A stretch of 37,556 nucleotides of DNA from Algiphilus sp. (GTDB lineage: Bacteria > Pseudomonadota > Gammaproteobacteria > Nevskiales > Nevskiaceae): assembly GCA_022763315.1 (NCBI GenBank), contig JALEHA010000176.1:1-37556 (forward strand), in the 5' to 3' direction. The notes under the pieces were generated by a model that worked only from the letters and a program-made list of their open reading frames with translations, was not told the origin of the DNA and made no database searches. The translations under genes and the position numbers were made by a program. Position 1 is the stretch's first letter. Every line of letters starts with the position of its first letter. This document shows, piece by piece, positions 6,990 to 13,922 of this stretch.

Positions 6990-9278
6990 CTAGAGGTTGC
7001 TGTAGCGCTCGCGCAGGCGCTGGCGCACGATTTCAGACACCGTGTTCACCACGAAAGTGAACAGCAGCAGCACAAGTGCGGCGAAGAACAACACGCGATA
7101 GTGCGTGCTGCCGACGGCGGTCTCCGGCAACTCGACCGCGATATTGGCCGACAAGGTGCGCATGCCCTCGAAGATGTTGAAGTTGACCACGGGGCTGTTG
7201 CCGGTGGCCATGAGTACGATCATCGTCTCTCCCACCGCGCGACCGAAACCGATCATCACGGCGGAGAAGATGCCGGGGCTGGCAGTCAGCAGCACGACCC
7301 GGGTCACCGTCTGCCAGCTCGACGCCCCCAGCGCCAGCGAGCCTTGGGTGAGGTGCTTGGGCACAGTGAAGACCGCATCCTCGGCGATGGAGAAGATAGT
7401 GGGGATGACCGCAAAGCCCATCGCAATGCCGACCACCAGCGCGTTGCGCTGGTCGTAGGTGATGCCGACGCTGGTCAACCACTGACGCATGTCGCCATTG
7501 AAGAACCACAGCTCAGCCCAGGGGCTGAGCGCGGCCGATACCCACACCACCAGCACGACCACCGGCACCAGCATCGCCGCTTCCCAACCCGCTGGCACGC
7601 GCTCGCGCAGCGCCTGTGGCGCCTTCTGCCAAGCCATGGCGGCGAGCAGGAAGCCCGTCGGCAGCCCGATCAGCACCATGAAAATCATGGGCAGATTGGC
7701 TTCTACGAAAGGGGCCAGCCACAAACCGGCCAGAAAGCCGAGAATGACCGTGGGCAGCGCTTCCATCAGTTCGATGGTCGGCTTCACCGTCTGACGCATG
7801 CGCGGCGTCATGAAATAGGCGGTGTAGATCGCGCCGGCGATCGCCAGCGGCGCCGCGAAGATCATGGCGAAGAGTGCGGCTTTCAGTGTGCCGATGGTCA
7901 GCGGCACCATCGACATCTTCGGTTCGAAGGTGTTGGAGCCGGACGAGGCCTGCCATACATAGGCCGGCTCCTCGCGCCCTTCGTAGAGCACCTTGCTCCA
8001 CAGCGCCGAGAAGGACAGGTCCGGGTGTTCGTTCCACAGCTCGTACAGCAGGATCTCGCCGCCGGCATGCTCGATCAACAACTGCTCGTCCACCGGCGAC
8101 TGCGCGATGGCGACGATGGGCTGCTCAGTGACTTGCTCGCGCAGGGTGGTCCGGTGTGAGGTGGAATAGTGCAACTGCAGCACGCCATCGGCATCGCCGG
8201 TGGCAAAACCGCGTCGTCCGTAGTCGGCGGCAATCGCCGTCACCGCGGCATCATGCGCATCGAAGCTGCGCATCGGGGTCAGCGTGAAGCGGTTGTCGTC
8301 CTGACGCACCAGCATCCACTGGGTCAGGCTGCCGTCGCTGCCGCCGACGATCCAGGATTTGGAGCCGTTCAGAAAGCGCAGCTGGGTGATGTCGGCACCA
8401 TCGGCCACCGCCTGCGCGGAATCTGCCAACCCCAAGGGCTTGCGATCATCGATATTGAAGTAGTGCAGCCTGCCCGCATCGTCGTGCGCAATGATGTTTG
8501 ACAGGTCCGTGCTGACGATGGGCGCCGTCACACCTGGATCGACTGCGCCCAGATCGCGCGCCGAGACTTCGGCTTCGGCGGCACCGCCCAGGAAACTCTG
8601 CCGCGTGCGCACGCGCGCCATCACCAGCCGATCGTCCACCGTCAGCGCGGCGATGACCGCGCCACTGGCGCCGCTCGACCCCGGCTGCACCGTGACCTGA
8701 CGCAGGGCGCGACCCTGCGGATCCACCTGCAACGGGTCGGTGCCGAAGGGATACTTGAGCTGCGGAATCAGCACCCGTTGATCGTTCGGAAACGTGAGCT
8801 TGTAGGCGTCTTCCAGAACCACCGCGCTGCCATCGGAGAAGCCGTACACGTGCGTCCGGGTGCGCGGTTCACCCGAGCCGAAACTGGTGATCTCGGCTTC
8901 CGGGTTGCCTTCAATACGCTGCGTCTTCAGTACGGATTGATCATCCAGCTTCCAGAACACGATGCGGCCATCAGCGGTCAGGCGCGCTCCGATGTCGCTG
9001 TAGCGCTCGAGCATGAGACGCTCGGAGGACGCATCACCACCCGCGGGCGCCTCGAAACGCTGCGGGTTGTCGATGCTGGTGCCGCGCAGCACCGGCGCCA
9101 CTTCGGAGAAGAGGTAGACAAAGATCAAGCCCAGCGAGATGACGACTGCACCGCCACCGGCTCGGATCAGCCACTTGACCGCGCTGTCCTTGAGGTTGCG
9201 GCGGCGTTGCCGCTTTTCCAGCACTGCGCGGCTGGGCAGGATCGCTTTCCCGGCCGAACCCGTTGAATTTTGCCCCAC
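6990..9278 (-). CDS. pstC: Phosphate ABC transporter permease PstC, long form with periplasmic repeat domain
   Basis: Inner-membrane permease partner of PstA. At 762 residues it is far longer than E. coli PstC (319). There is one N-terminal membrane helix (about 36-58) after a basic stretch EKRQRRR. A soluble region of about 390 residues (62-455) follows, then the PstC permease core (about 456-755, with the conserved ALPTVILGF segment and the SLALGASSWQTVTRVVL coupling loop). The soluble region has WD/beta-propeller-like blades (VVGGSDGSLTQW, FATGDADGVLQLHY). By topology it should face the periplasm, where it might contact PstS or the long PstA. The gene lies 180 bases after pstS, beyond a strong stem-loop. 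Confidence 0.94.
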   Translation of the reverse strand: MGQNSTGSAGKAILPSRAVLEKRQRRRNLKDSAVKWLIRAGGGAVVISLGLIFVYLFSEVAPVLRGTSIDNPQRFEAPAGGDASSERLMLERYSDIGARLTADGRIVFWKLDDQSVLKTQRIEGNPEAEITSFGSGEPRTRTHVYGFSDGSAVVLEDAYKLTFPNDQRVLIPQLKYPFGTDPLQVDPQGRALRQVTVQPGSSGASGAVIAALTVDDRLVMARVRTRQSFLGGAAEAEVSARDLGAVDPGVTAPIVSTDLSNIIAHDDAGRLHYFNIDDRKPLGLADSAQAVADGADITQLRFLNGSKSWIVGGSDGSLTQWMLVRQDDNRFTLTPMRSFDAHDAAVTAIAADYGRRGFATGDADGVLQLHYSTSHRTTLREQVTEQPIVAIAQSPVDEQLLIEHAGGEILLYELWNEHPDLSFSALWSKVLYEGREEPAYVWQASSGSNTFEPKMSMVPLTIGTLKAALFAMIFAAPLAIAGAIYTAYFMTPRMRQTVKPTIELMEALPTVILGFLAGLWLAPFVEANLPMIFMVLIGLPTGFLLAAMAWQKAPQALRERVPAGWEAAMLVPVVVLVVWVSAALSPWAELWFFNGDMRQWLTSVGITYDQRNALVVGIAMGFAVIPTIFSIAEDAVFTVPKHLTQGSLALGASSWQTVTRVVLLTASPGIFSAVMIGFGRAVGETMIVLMATGNSPVVNFNIFEGMRTLSANIAVELPETAVGSTHYRVLFFAALVLLLFTFVVNTVSEIVRQRLRERYSNL

Positions 9279-9402
9279 GAGCGCCCCTTATCGACTGACT
9301 GTGCGCCCGAAATCGGACGCCTTGGCGAAGCGCGACACTCTAGCGCCGCAATATGACAACCGCTTGTCCAACATTGGATCCATTACTGCAGATCCCCGGC
9401 AC

Positions 9403-9431
9403 GGGATCGCCGGGCAACGCCCGGCGATCCC
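9403..9431 (-). terminator. Stem-loop between pstS and pstC (attenuator or mRNA-end stabiliser)
   Basis: A perfect 13-bp inverted repeat with a 3-base loop, starting 28 bases after the pstS stop. In the transcribed direction the arms are GGGATCGCCGGGC and GCCCGGCGATCCC. No run of U follows, so it is not a textbook intrinsic terminator. It could be a partial terminator or a 3' stabiliser that keeps pstS message, for the abundant binding protein, above that of pstCAB. The rest of the 180-base gap shows no clear promoter. Confidence 0.6.
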
Positions 9432-9458
9432 TTCATAGCGCATGAAAAGCGCGCCTCC

Positions 9459-10421
9459 TCAGAGGCCCAGCTGTTCGCGGAACCGCTGCGCCACCGACGC
9501 CGGCAGCGGCACGTAGCCGTCCTTGGCGACGATTTCCTGACCGGTCTTGGACAGCACCATCTTCAGAAATTCCTGCATCAACGGCGGCAGTTCCTCATTC
9601 GGGTGCTTGTTGACATAGAGGATCAGCAAGCGCGCCAGCGGATACTGGCCACTGGAGGCAGTCTGCGACGTGATTTCGACGCAGTCGCCGCCGCTCTCGC
9701 GCGCAACCTGCACTGCCTTCACGCCGGAGGTGTTGTAACCAATGCCCGAATACCCGATGCCGTTGATCGATTCGGTGACGCCCTGTACGACTGAGGCGGA
9801 ACCGGGCTGCTCGTTGGCGCTCGGCTTGAAGTCACCGCCGCACAGCGCGTTGTCCTTGAAATAGCCGTAGGTGCCCGACACCGCGTTGCGCGAGTAGAGC
9901 GCGAAGTCACGGTCCGCCCAGGCGCCTTCCAGGCCGAGCTGGCCCCAACGGGTGACGTCTTCGGGATGCCCACAACGGCGCCCGGTGGAATAGATGGCGT
10001 CAATCTGCGGAATGCTCAGGCACTGGACCGGGTTGTCCTTGTTGACGTACACCGCCAGCGCGTCGATGGCGACGCCGACCATGGTGGGCGGATAGCCGTA
10101 GCGCTCTTCAAAGGACTGCACTTCCGAGGACTTCATCTCGCGGGACATCGGACCGAAGTTGGCAGTGCCTTCGGTCAATGCAGGCGGGGCCGTGGAGGAA
10201 CCCGCCCCCTGGATCTCGATCGTGACGCTCGGGTAAATCTTCTTGAACTCCTCCGCCCACAGCGTCATGAGATTGTTGAGCGTGTCGGAGCCGATGCTCA
10301 CCACGCTGCCGGAGACGCCGGAAACCGGCTCGTAGTCTGGCAGCGCATCGTCCACGGCGGCCATTACGGGAGATGCAGCGGCCAGGCCAAGGCCGGCGAA
10401 TGCGACGAGCTTGCGAATCAT
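9459..10421 (-). CDS. pstS: Periplasmic phosphate-binding protein PstS
   Basis: Substrate-binding protein of the Pst importer, 320 residues. It has a Sec signal peptide (1-21/22, cut near SPVMA-A). The mature PBP-like fold shows the phosphate-contacting loops: GSDTLNN (44-50), [10 protein letters not shown] (71-80), MSREM (92-96) and [12 protein letters not shown]. It is of the PstS type found in pseudomonads and their relatives, which binds phosphate through Ser/Thr/Arg/Asp loops. It is preceded by the PHO box at 10485-10513 and followed by a strong stem-loop before pstC, a layout expected for a gene made in excess over its permease. The ATG lies nine bases after GGAG. Confidence 0.96.
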   Translation of the reverse strand: MIRKLVAFAGLGLAAASPVMAAVDDALPDYEPVSGVSGSVVSIGSDTLNNLMTLWAEEFKKIYPSVTIEIQGAGSSTAPPALTEGTANFGPMSREMKSSEVQSFEERYGYPPTMVGVAIDALAVYVNKDNPVQCLSIPQIDAIYSTGRRCGHPEDVTRWGQLGLEGAWADRDFALYSRNAVSGTYGYFKDNALCGGDFKPSANEQPGSASVVQGVTESINGIGYSGIGYNTSGVKAVQVARESGGDCVEITSQTASSGQYPLARLLILYVNKHPNEELPPLMQEFLKMVLSKTGQEIVAKDGYVPLPASVAQRFREQLGL

Positions 10422-10484
10422 GGGATCACTCCAGGGTTCAGGGGGACTTGGATGCGCGCGCCTCGCGCAAAACGCGCGTATTGC

Positions 10485-10513
10485 ATGACATTCGTATTAC
10501 AGGATGATGACAT
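10485..10513 (-). promoter_or_regulatory. PHO box of pstS, three tandem half-sites
   Basis: On the minus strand three 7-base half-sites are spaced exactly 11 bases apart: ATGTCAT, CTGTAAT and ATGTCAT, separated by CATC and ACGA. The PhoB consensus is CTGTCAT, 4 bases, CTGTCAT. A possible -10, TGCAAT, at 10480-10485 lies ten bases downstream of the first pair, the spacing typical of PhoB-activated promoters that lack a -35. The site fills the 96-base gap between oprP and pstS. Confidence 0.85.
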
Positions 10514-10517
10514 CCGT

Positions 10518-11690
10518 CTAGAAGGCCACCTGGGCGCGGAAGGAAAGCAGGTTGGGCTCGTCCCCGGACAGCGCATTCTCGGCCATGCTGTAATTCAGCA
10601 TGAAGCGTACATTCCGGTTCGGGTAATAGTTCAGCGCGGTATCCACCGTCGTCAGTTCCGCGCCCGGCACCGCCTCATTTTCCGCAAACTGATAGCGCAA
10701 CGCGACCTCGAAGGCGCCGATCGACCCCGTGCTCGGGCGCAGATTCTTTGTGCGTCCCTCGCCCAGGTCGTAACGCCGCGGCGAACCGCCGGTCAGCGCA
10801 TAGCTGAGCTGCGCGTGATAGGCGGAAAAATCCTGATCCGGGGCATCGTCGGGCTCGGCCGAGCCCACCAGCCACTCCGCCTCGAAGGCGACCGGGCCAT
10901 GCAACGCCGCCAATTCCATATTGAGCCGGTCCACCGTCGCGCGGGCGTCCTCGGCCACATCATCCCGCCCGCTGCTGGCATCAAACAGGGTAAAGCGGCC
11001 CTCGTCGGAACGCCCCAGCGGGCGTAACCGGCCGCGTGTACCGCCGAGGTCGGAGACCTCGCGTGAGAAGCTGAAGCCCAGATGCAATGCGGTCCGGTCG
11101 CGTTGGATCGGCGCTGCATAGAGGCGCAGCACGCCGCCCACGCCGTCATCCACCGCGCGCGCACCGCCGTCGCTGGCTTCCCGCAGGTTGTAGCCGGAGA
11201 CCGCGTAGCCCATGAAGCCGCGCGTTCCGTGGTAGCCCACACCCAGCGCGCGCGCAATCATCGAATTGGACACATGGCTGCGTTCGATGAAGACGATGTC
11301 GTTGGAGCTGGTGATTTCCTCAAAGCCCTGGAACTGCTTGAACTGGCCGACGATCAGGCGGCCCGGACCCAGCTGGCGCGCCACGAAGGCATCCTTCAGA
11401 TCCGATTCGTCGGTGGCATTGTCGAAAGTGACCTCATAATCCCAATTGCGGATGTGCCCCATCACGCCGATGCGGGCGCGCCGCACGAAAGCACCGCTGT
11501 CGTGCTCGACACGATCGCTGTCGTAGAGATTGGCGTCGGCATGCAGACGGCCGCTGATACGCGCCGAAAAGGTGCCGTCCTCGGCACTGATCACCAGCCT
11601 GCCATCCGTATTGATCGATACCGCCTGCGCAGTGCCACTCAGCGCGAGCAAAGCGATGCCCAGCGCGCCGCCGCGAATGAAAACCTTCAT
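10518..11690 (-). CDS. oprP: Phosphate-selective outer-membrane porin (OprO/OprP family)
   Basis: Outer-membrane beta-barrel of the Porin_O_P family, expected to let phosphate or polyphosphate into the periplasm. The 390 residues begin with a Sec signal peptide (1-23, ending SGTAQA). Alternating amphipathic strands follow (for example ARISGRLHADANLYD and DYEVTFDNATDESDLKDAFV), together with the family-typical segment GQFKQFQGFEEITSSND. The last residue is phenylalanine, the usual signal for barrel insertion. It lies between phoR and pstS and has its own PHO box. Whether it prefers orthophosphate (OprP) or polyphosphate (OprO) cannot be read from the sequence. Confidence 0.9.
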   Translation of the reverse strand: MKVFIRGGALGIALLALSGTAQAVSINTDGRLVISAEDGTFSARISGRLHADANLYDSDRVEHDSGAFVRRARIGVMGHIRNWDYEVTFDNATDESDLKDAFVARQLGPGRLIVGQFKQFQGFEEITSSNDIVFIERSHVSNSMIARALGVGYHGTRGFMGYAVSGYNLREASDGGARAVDDGVGGVLRLYAAPIQRDRTALHLGFSFSREVSDLGGTRGRLRPLGRSDEGRFTLFDASSGRDDVAEDARATVDRLNMELAALHGPVAFEAEWLVGSAEPDDAPDQDFSAYHAQLSYALTGGSPRRYDLGEGRTKNLRPSTGSIGAFEVALRYQFAENEAVPGAELTTVDTALNYYPNRNVRFMLNYSMAENALSGDEPNLLSFRAQVAF

Positions 11691-11755
11691 GCCATTCCCC
11701 TGTTATGCCTTGTCGTTGTCGTTGTCACCGCGCACGGTGGATCGACAGGCGAATT

Positions 11756-11773
11756 ATGACAGTTGTGTTACAG
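11756..11773 (-). promoter_or_regulatory. PHO box of oprP
   Basis: Minus strand CTGTAAC-ACAA-CTGTCAT: two half-sites with the exact 4-base spacer, the second a perfect match to CTGTCAT. It lies three bases after the phoR stop and 66 bases before the oprP start. A CATAAT overlaps its downstream end. Confidence 0.88.
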
Positions 11774-11776
11774 ACT

Positions 11777-13111
11777 TCACCCCACGCGGCGCTGTTCGCC
11801 CTCCCGATACAGCCGGTAGCTCGGGAAATGGCAGGAGAAAGCGCTGCCTTCGCCGGGTTCACTGGTGACGCTCAGTTCCGCTTCGTGGTGCTCAAGCGCA
11901 TGCTTGACGATGGCGAGCCCGAGGCCGGTGCCTCCGGTGGCGCGTGACCGTCCCACGTCGACCCGGAAGAAGCGTTCGGTCAGCCGCGGGATCGCGTCGG
12001 CCTCAATCCCGATGCCGCTATCCTCCACGCGCAACAGCGGATACTCGGAGCCGCCCTCCCGCGCCGTCCGCCATTCCAGACGAATGCTGCCCCCGTCCGG
12101 GGAATAGCGTACGGCGTTGCTGAGGAGATTGATGGCAATGCTCTGTAGCTCGCTTTCGCGTCCGTAGAGCAGCAGCGTCTCGTCGATTGCGCTGTCGAAG
12201 TGGTGCGCGCCGCGGGACAAGGTCTGCGCCTGGCGCACCGCGTCCAGCAACAGCTTCTCCATGTCGATGACTTCATTGCGCGGCGCCGGGGTATCACTCT
12301 CCAGCCGCGCCAGCTTCAGCAGATCGCCGATGAGATGTTCCATTCGGCCCAACTGGCCGCGCATCTCCCCCAGCGGCGCGGACCAGGCGGCGAGCGCACT
12401 GTCGGGCCGGCCCGCCTCGCCGTGCATCATCTCGATGTAGCCGCTGAGCACTGTCAGCGGCGTGCGCAACTCATGCGAGGCGTTGGCCACGAAATCCCGG
12501 CGCATACGGTCCAGACGCTGATGCTCCGAGACGTCACGCACGATCAGCAGCCGCTGCCCGTTTCCGTAGGGAATCAATCGCAGATTGAGGGTGTACTGCG
12601 CGTTCAATGGGGATGGCAGCTGGACGTCCTTGCTGAAGTCCGCCTGCTCCACATAGCGCTGGAAGCCAGGGTGCCGGATCAGATTGTTGATACGCGCGCC
12701 GATATCCTGCGGCGAGCGCAGGCCGAGAAGGCCCTGAGCGGCAGTGTTGAACCAGGCGATATGCCCGCGCGGCGTCACCACGATGGCGCCATCGGGCAAG
12801 GCCGCCGTAGACGCCTGGAACTCGGCCAGGATGGACGCCAGCTTGCGCTTGCGCTGACGGGCGCGCCGCTGGGTCGCGTACAGGCCTTCGAAGATTTCTC
12901 CCCACACCCCGCCGCTCTCCGGCAGTTCCACCCGGTGCGGATTCAGGCTCCAACGCGCCAACAGATAGAGCAGGCGCAGATGGAAGCTGACCAGCAGCAG
13001 CAGACCTGCGGCCATACCGAGATGCGGCGCCGAGAACAGAAAGCCGACCAGCCAGCCGCCCCCGACCGCGAACAGCAGCCGACGTAGCTCGACCAGCCAG
13101 GCACGCCGCAT
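11777..13111 (-). CDS. phoR: Phosphate regulon sensor histidine kinase PhoR
   Basis: Membrane sensor kinase that phosphorylates PhoB when phosphate is low, gated by PstSCAB-PhoU. With the start used here it has 444 residues. Two close membrane helices lie near the N-terminus (about 10-55) with almost no periplasmic loop, as in other PhoR proteins. A PAS domain follows (about 95-200). The H-box ASHELRTPLT has the phospho-accepting His at about 213. The ATPase domain shows the N-box INLLSNAVRYSP, the G1 box DSGIGI and the G2 box GGTGLGLA. The start is uncertain. GTG at 13201 or 13156 would add 30 or 15 polar residues and overlap or nearly abut the phoB end. ATG 13111 begins where the homologous region begins. 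None has a clear ribosome site. Confidence 0.93.
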   Translation of the reverse strand: MRRAWLVELRRLLFAVGGGWLVGFLFSAPHLGMAAGLLLLVSFHLRLLYLLARWSLNPHRVELPESGGVWGEIFEGLYATQRRARQRKRKLASILAEFQASTAALPDGAIVVTPRGHIAWFNTAAQGLLGLRSPQDIGARINNLIRHPGFQRYVEQADFSKDVQLPSPLNAQYTLNLRLIPYGNGQRLLIVRDVSEHQRLDRMRRDFVANASHELRTPLTVLSGYIEMMHGEAGRPDSALAAWSAPLGEMRGQLGRMEHLIGDLLKLARLESDTPAPRNEVIDMEKLLLDAVRQAQTLSRGAHHFDSAIDETLLLYGRESELQSIAINLLSNAVRYSPDGGSIRLEWRTAREGGSEYPLLRVEDSGIGIEADAIPRLTERFFRVDVGRSRATGGTGLGLAIVKHALEHHEAELSVTSEPGEGSAFSCHFPSYRLYREGEQRRVG

Positions 13112-13166
13112 GTCCGAGGCCAGCGTGCGCCGGTTGTCCTCGACTTCGGCGTTCACTCGGGCGACG

Positions 13167-13865
13167 TCAGAATTTGTCGGAGAATCGATAGCCAGTGCCA
13201 CGGACCGTCTGGATCATGCCATCGTAGCCGAAAGGCGCCAGCGCCTTGCGCAGGCGGCGGATATGCACATCCACCGTACGCTCTTCGACATAGACATTGT
13301 GACCCCAGACACGGTCGAGCACCTGCTCACGCGTGTAGACGCGCTCCGGATGACTGGCGAAAAAATGCAGCAGGCGGTATTCCGTCGGGCCGAGGCGCAC
13401 CGGATCACCATCCGCGGTCACGCGCTGGCTGGCGGCGTCCACCGCCAGTCCGGACACCGTGATGCATTCGGATTCGCCTCCCGGTACGGCGCGGCGCAGC
13501 ACGGCGTGGATGCGCGCCACCAGCTCAGGGAAGGAAAAGGGCTTGGTCATGTAGTCATCGGCGCCGACATTCAAGCCGCGCACCGTGTCCTCTTCCTCGG
13601 CGCGCGCGGTCACCATGATCACAGGGATATCGCGCGTGGTCGGATCTCCCTTGAGTTCGCGAGCATAGTCGACGCCGGAGGTGCCCGGGAGCATCCAGTC
13701 GAGCAGGATCAGATCCGGACGAAGATCCGCCACGTGCACGCGGGCCTCGGAGACATCACCGGCCTCGAGCACGTCGAAGGATTCCCTTTCCAAGGCGAAG
13801 CGGATCATCTCGCGGATGCCCGCTTCGTCTTCCACCACCAGAATGCGCTTTCCTGACACGTCCAT
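13167..13865 (-). CDS. phoB: Phosphate regulon response regulator PhoB
   Basis: OmpR-family transcription factor that binds PHO boxes, 232 residues with the chosen start (E. coli PhoB 229). The receiver domain has the acidic pair Glu12-Asp13, the phospho-accepting Asp56 (in LLDWMLPG), Thr86 and Lys108 (in MTKPF). The C-terminal winged helix contains [12 protein letters not shown] and the recognition region [27 protein letters not shown] 13865 is preferred over the TTG at 13901. The PHO box at 13905-13922 and a -10-like TATCCT at 13889-13894 would place the transcript start near 13882, downstream of the TTG. AAGG lies five bases before this ATG. Confidence 0.96.
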   Translation of the reverse strand: MDVSGKRILVVEDEAGIREMIRFALERESFDVLEAGDVSEARVHVADLRPDLILLDWMLPGTSGVDYARELKGDPTTRDIPVIMVTARAEEEDTVRGLNVGADDYMTKPFSFPELVARIHAVLRRAVPGGESECITVSGLAVDAASQRVTADGDPVRLGPTEYRLLHFFASHPERVYTREQVLDRVWGHNVYVEERTVDVHIRRLRKALAPFGYDGMIQTVRGTGYRFSDKF

Positions 13866-13904
13866 GACAGCCTTATTGCCAGGTCGGGAGGATATTGGCA
13901 ACAG

Positions 13905-13922
13905 GTGACACTTGCGTGACAG
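13905..13922 (-). promoter_or_regulatory. PHO box of phoBR (autoregulation)
   Basis: Minus strand CTGTCAC-GCAA-GTGTCAC, with the exact 7-4-7 layout. It begins immediately after the pepN stop codon. A -10-like TATCCT (13889-13894) follows ten bases downstream, as at PhoB-dependent promoters. This predicts positive autoregulation of phoBR. Confidence 0.85.

Noticed and set aside
9340-9375. TTGTCAT half-site upstream of pstC as a PHO box
   Set aside because: The partner at the right spacing (TGGACAA) matches poorly; pstC is more likely read from the pstS promoter.
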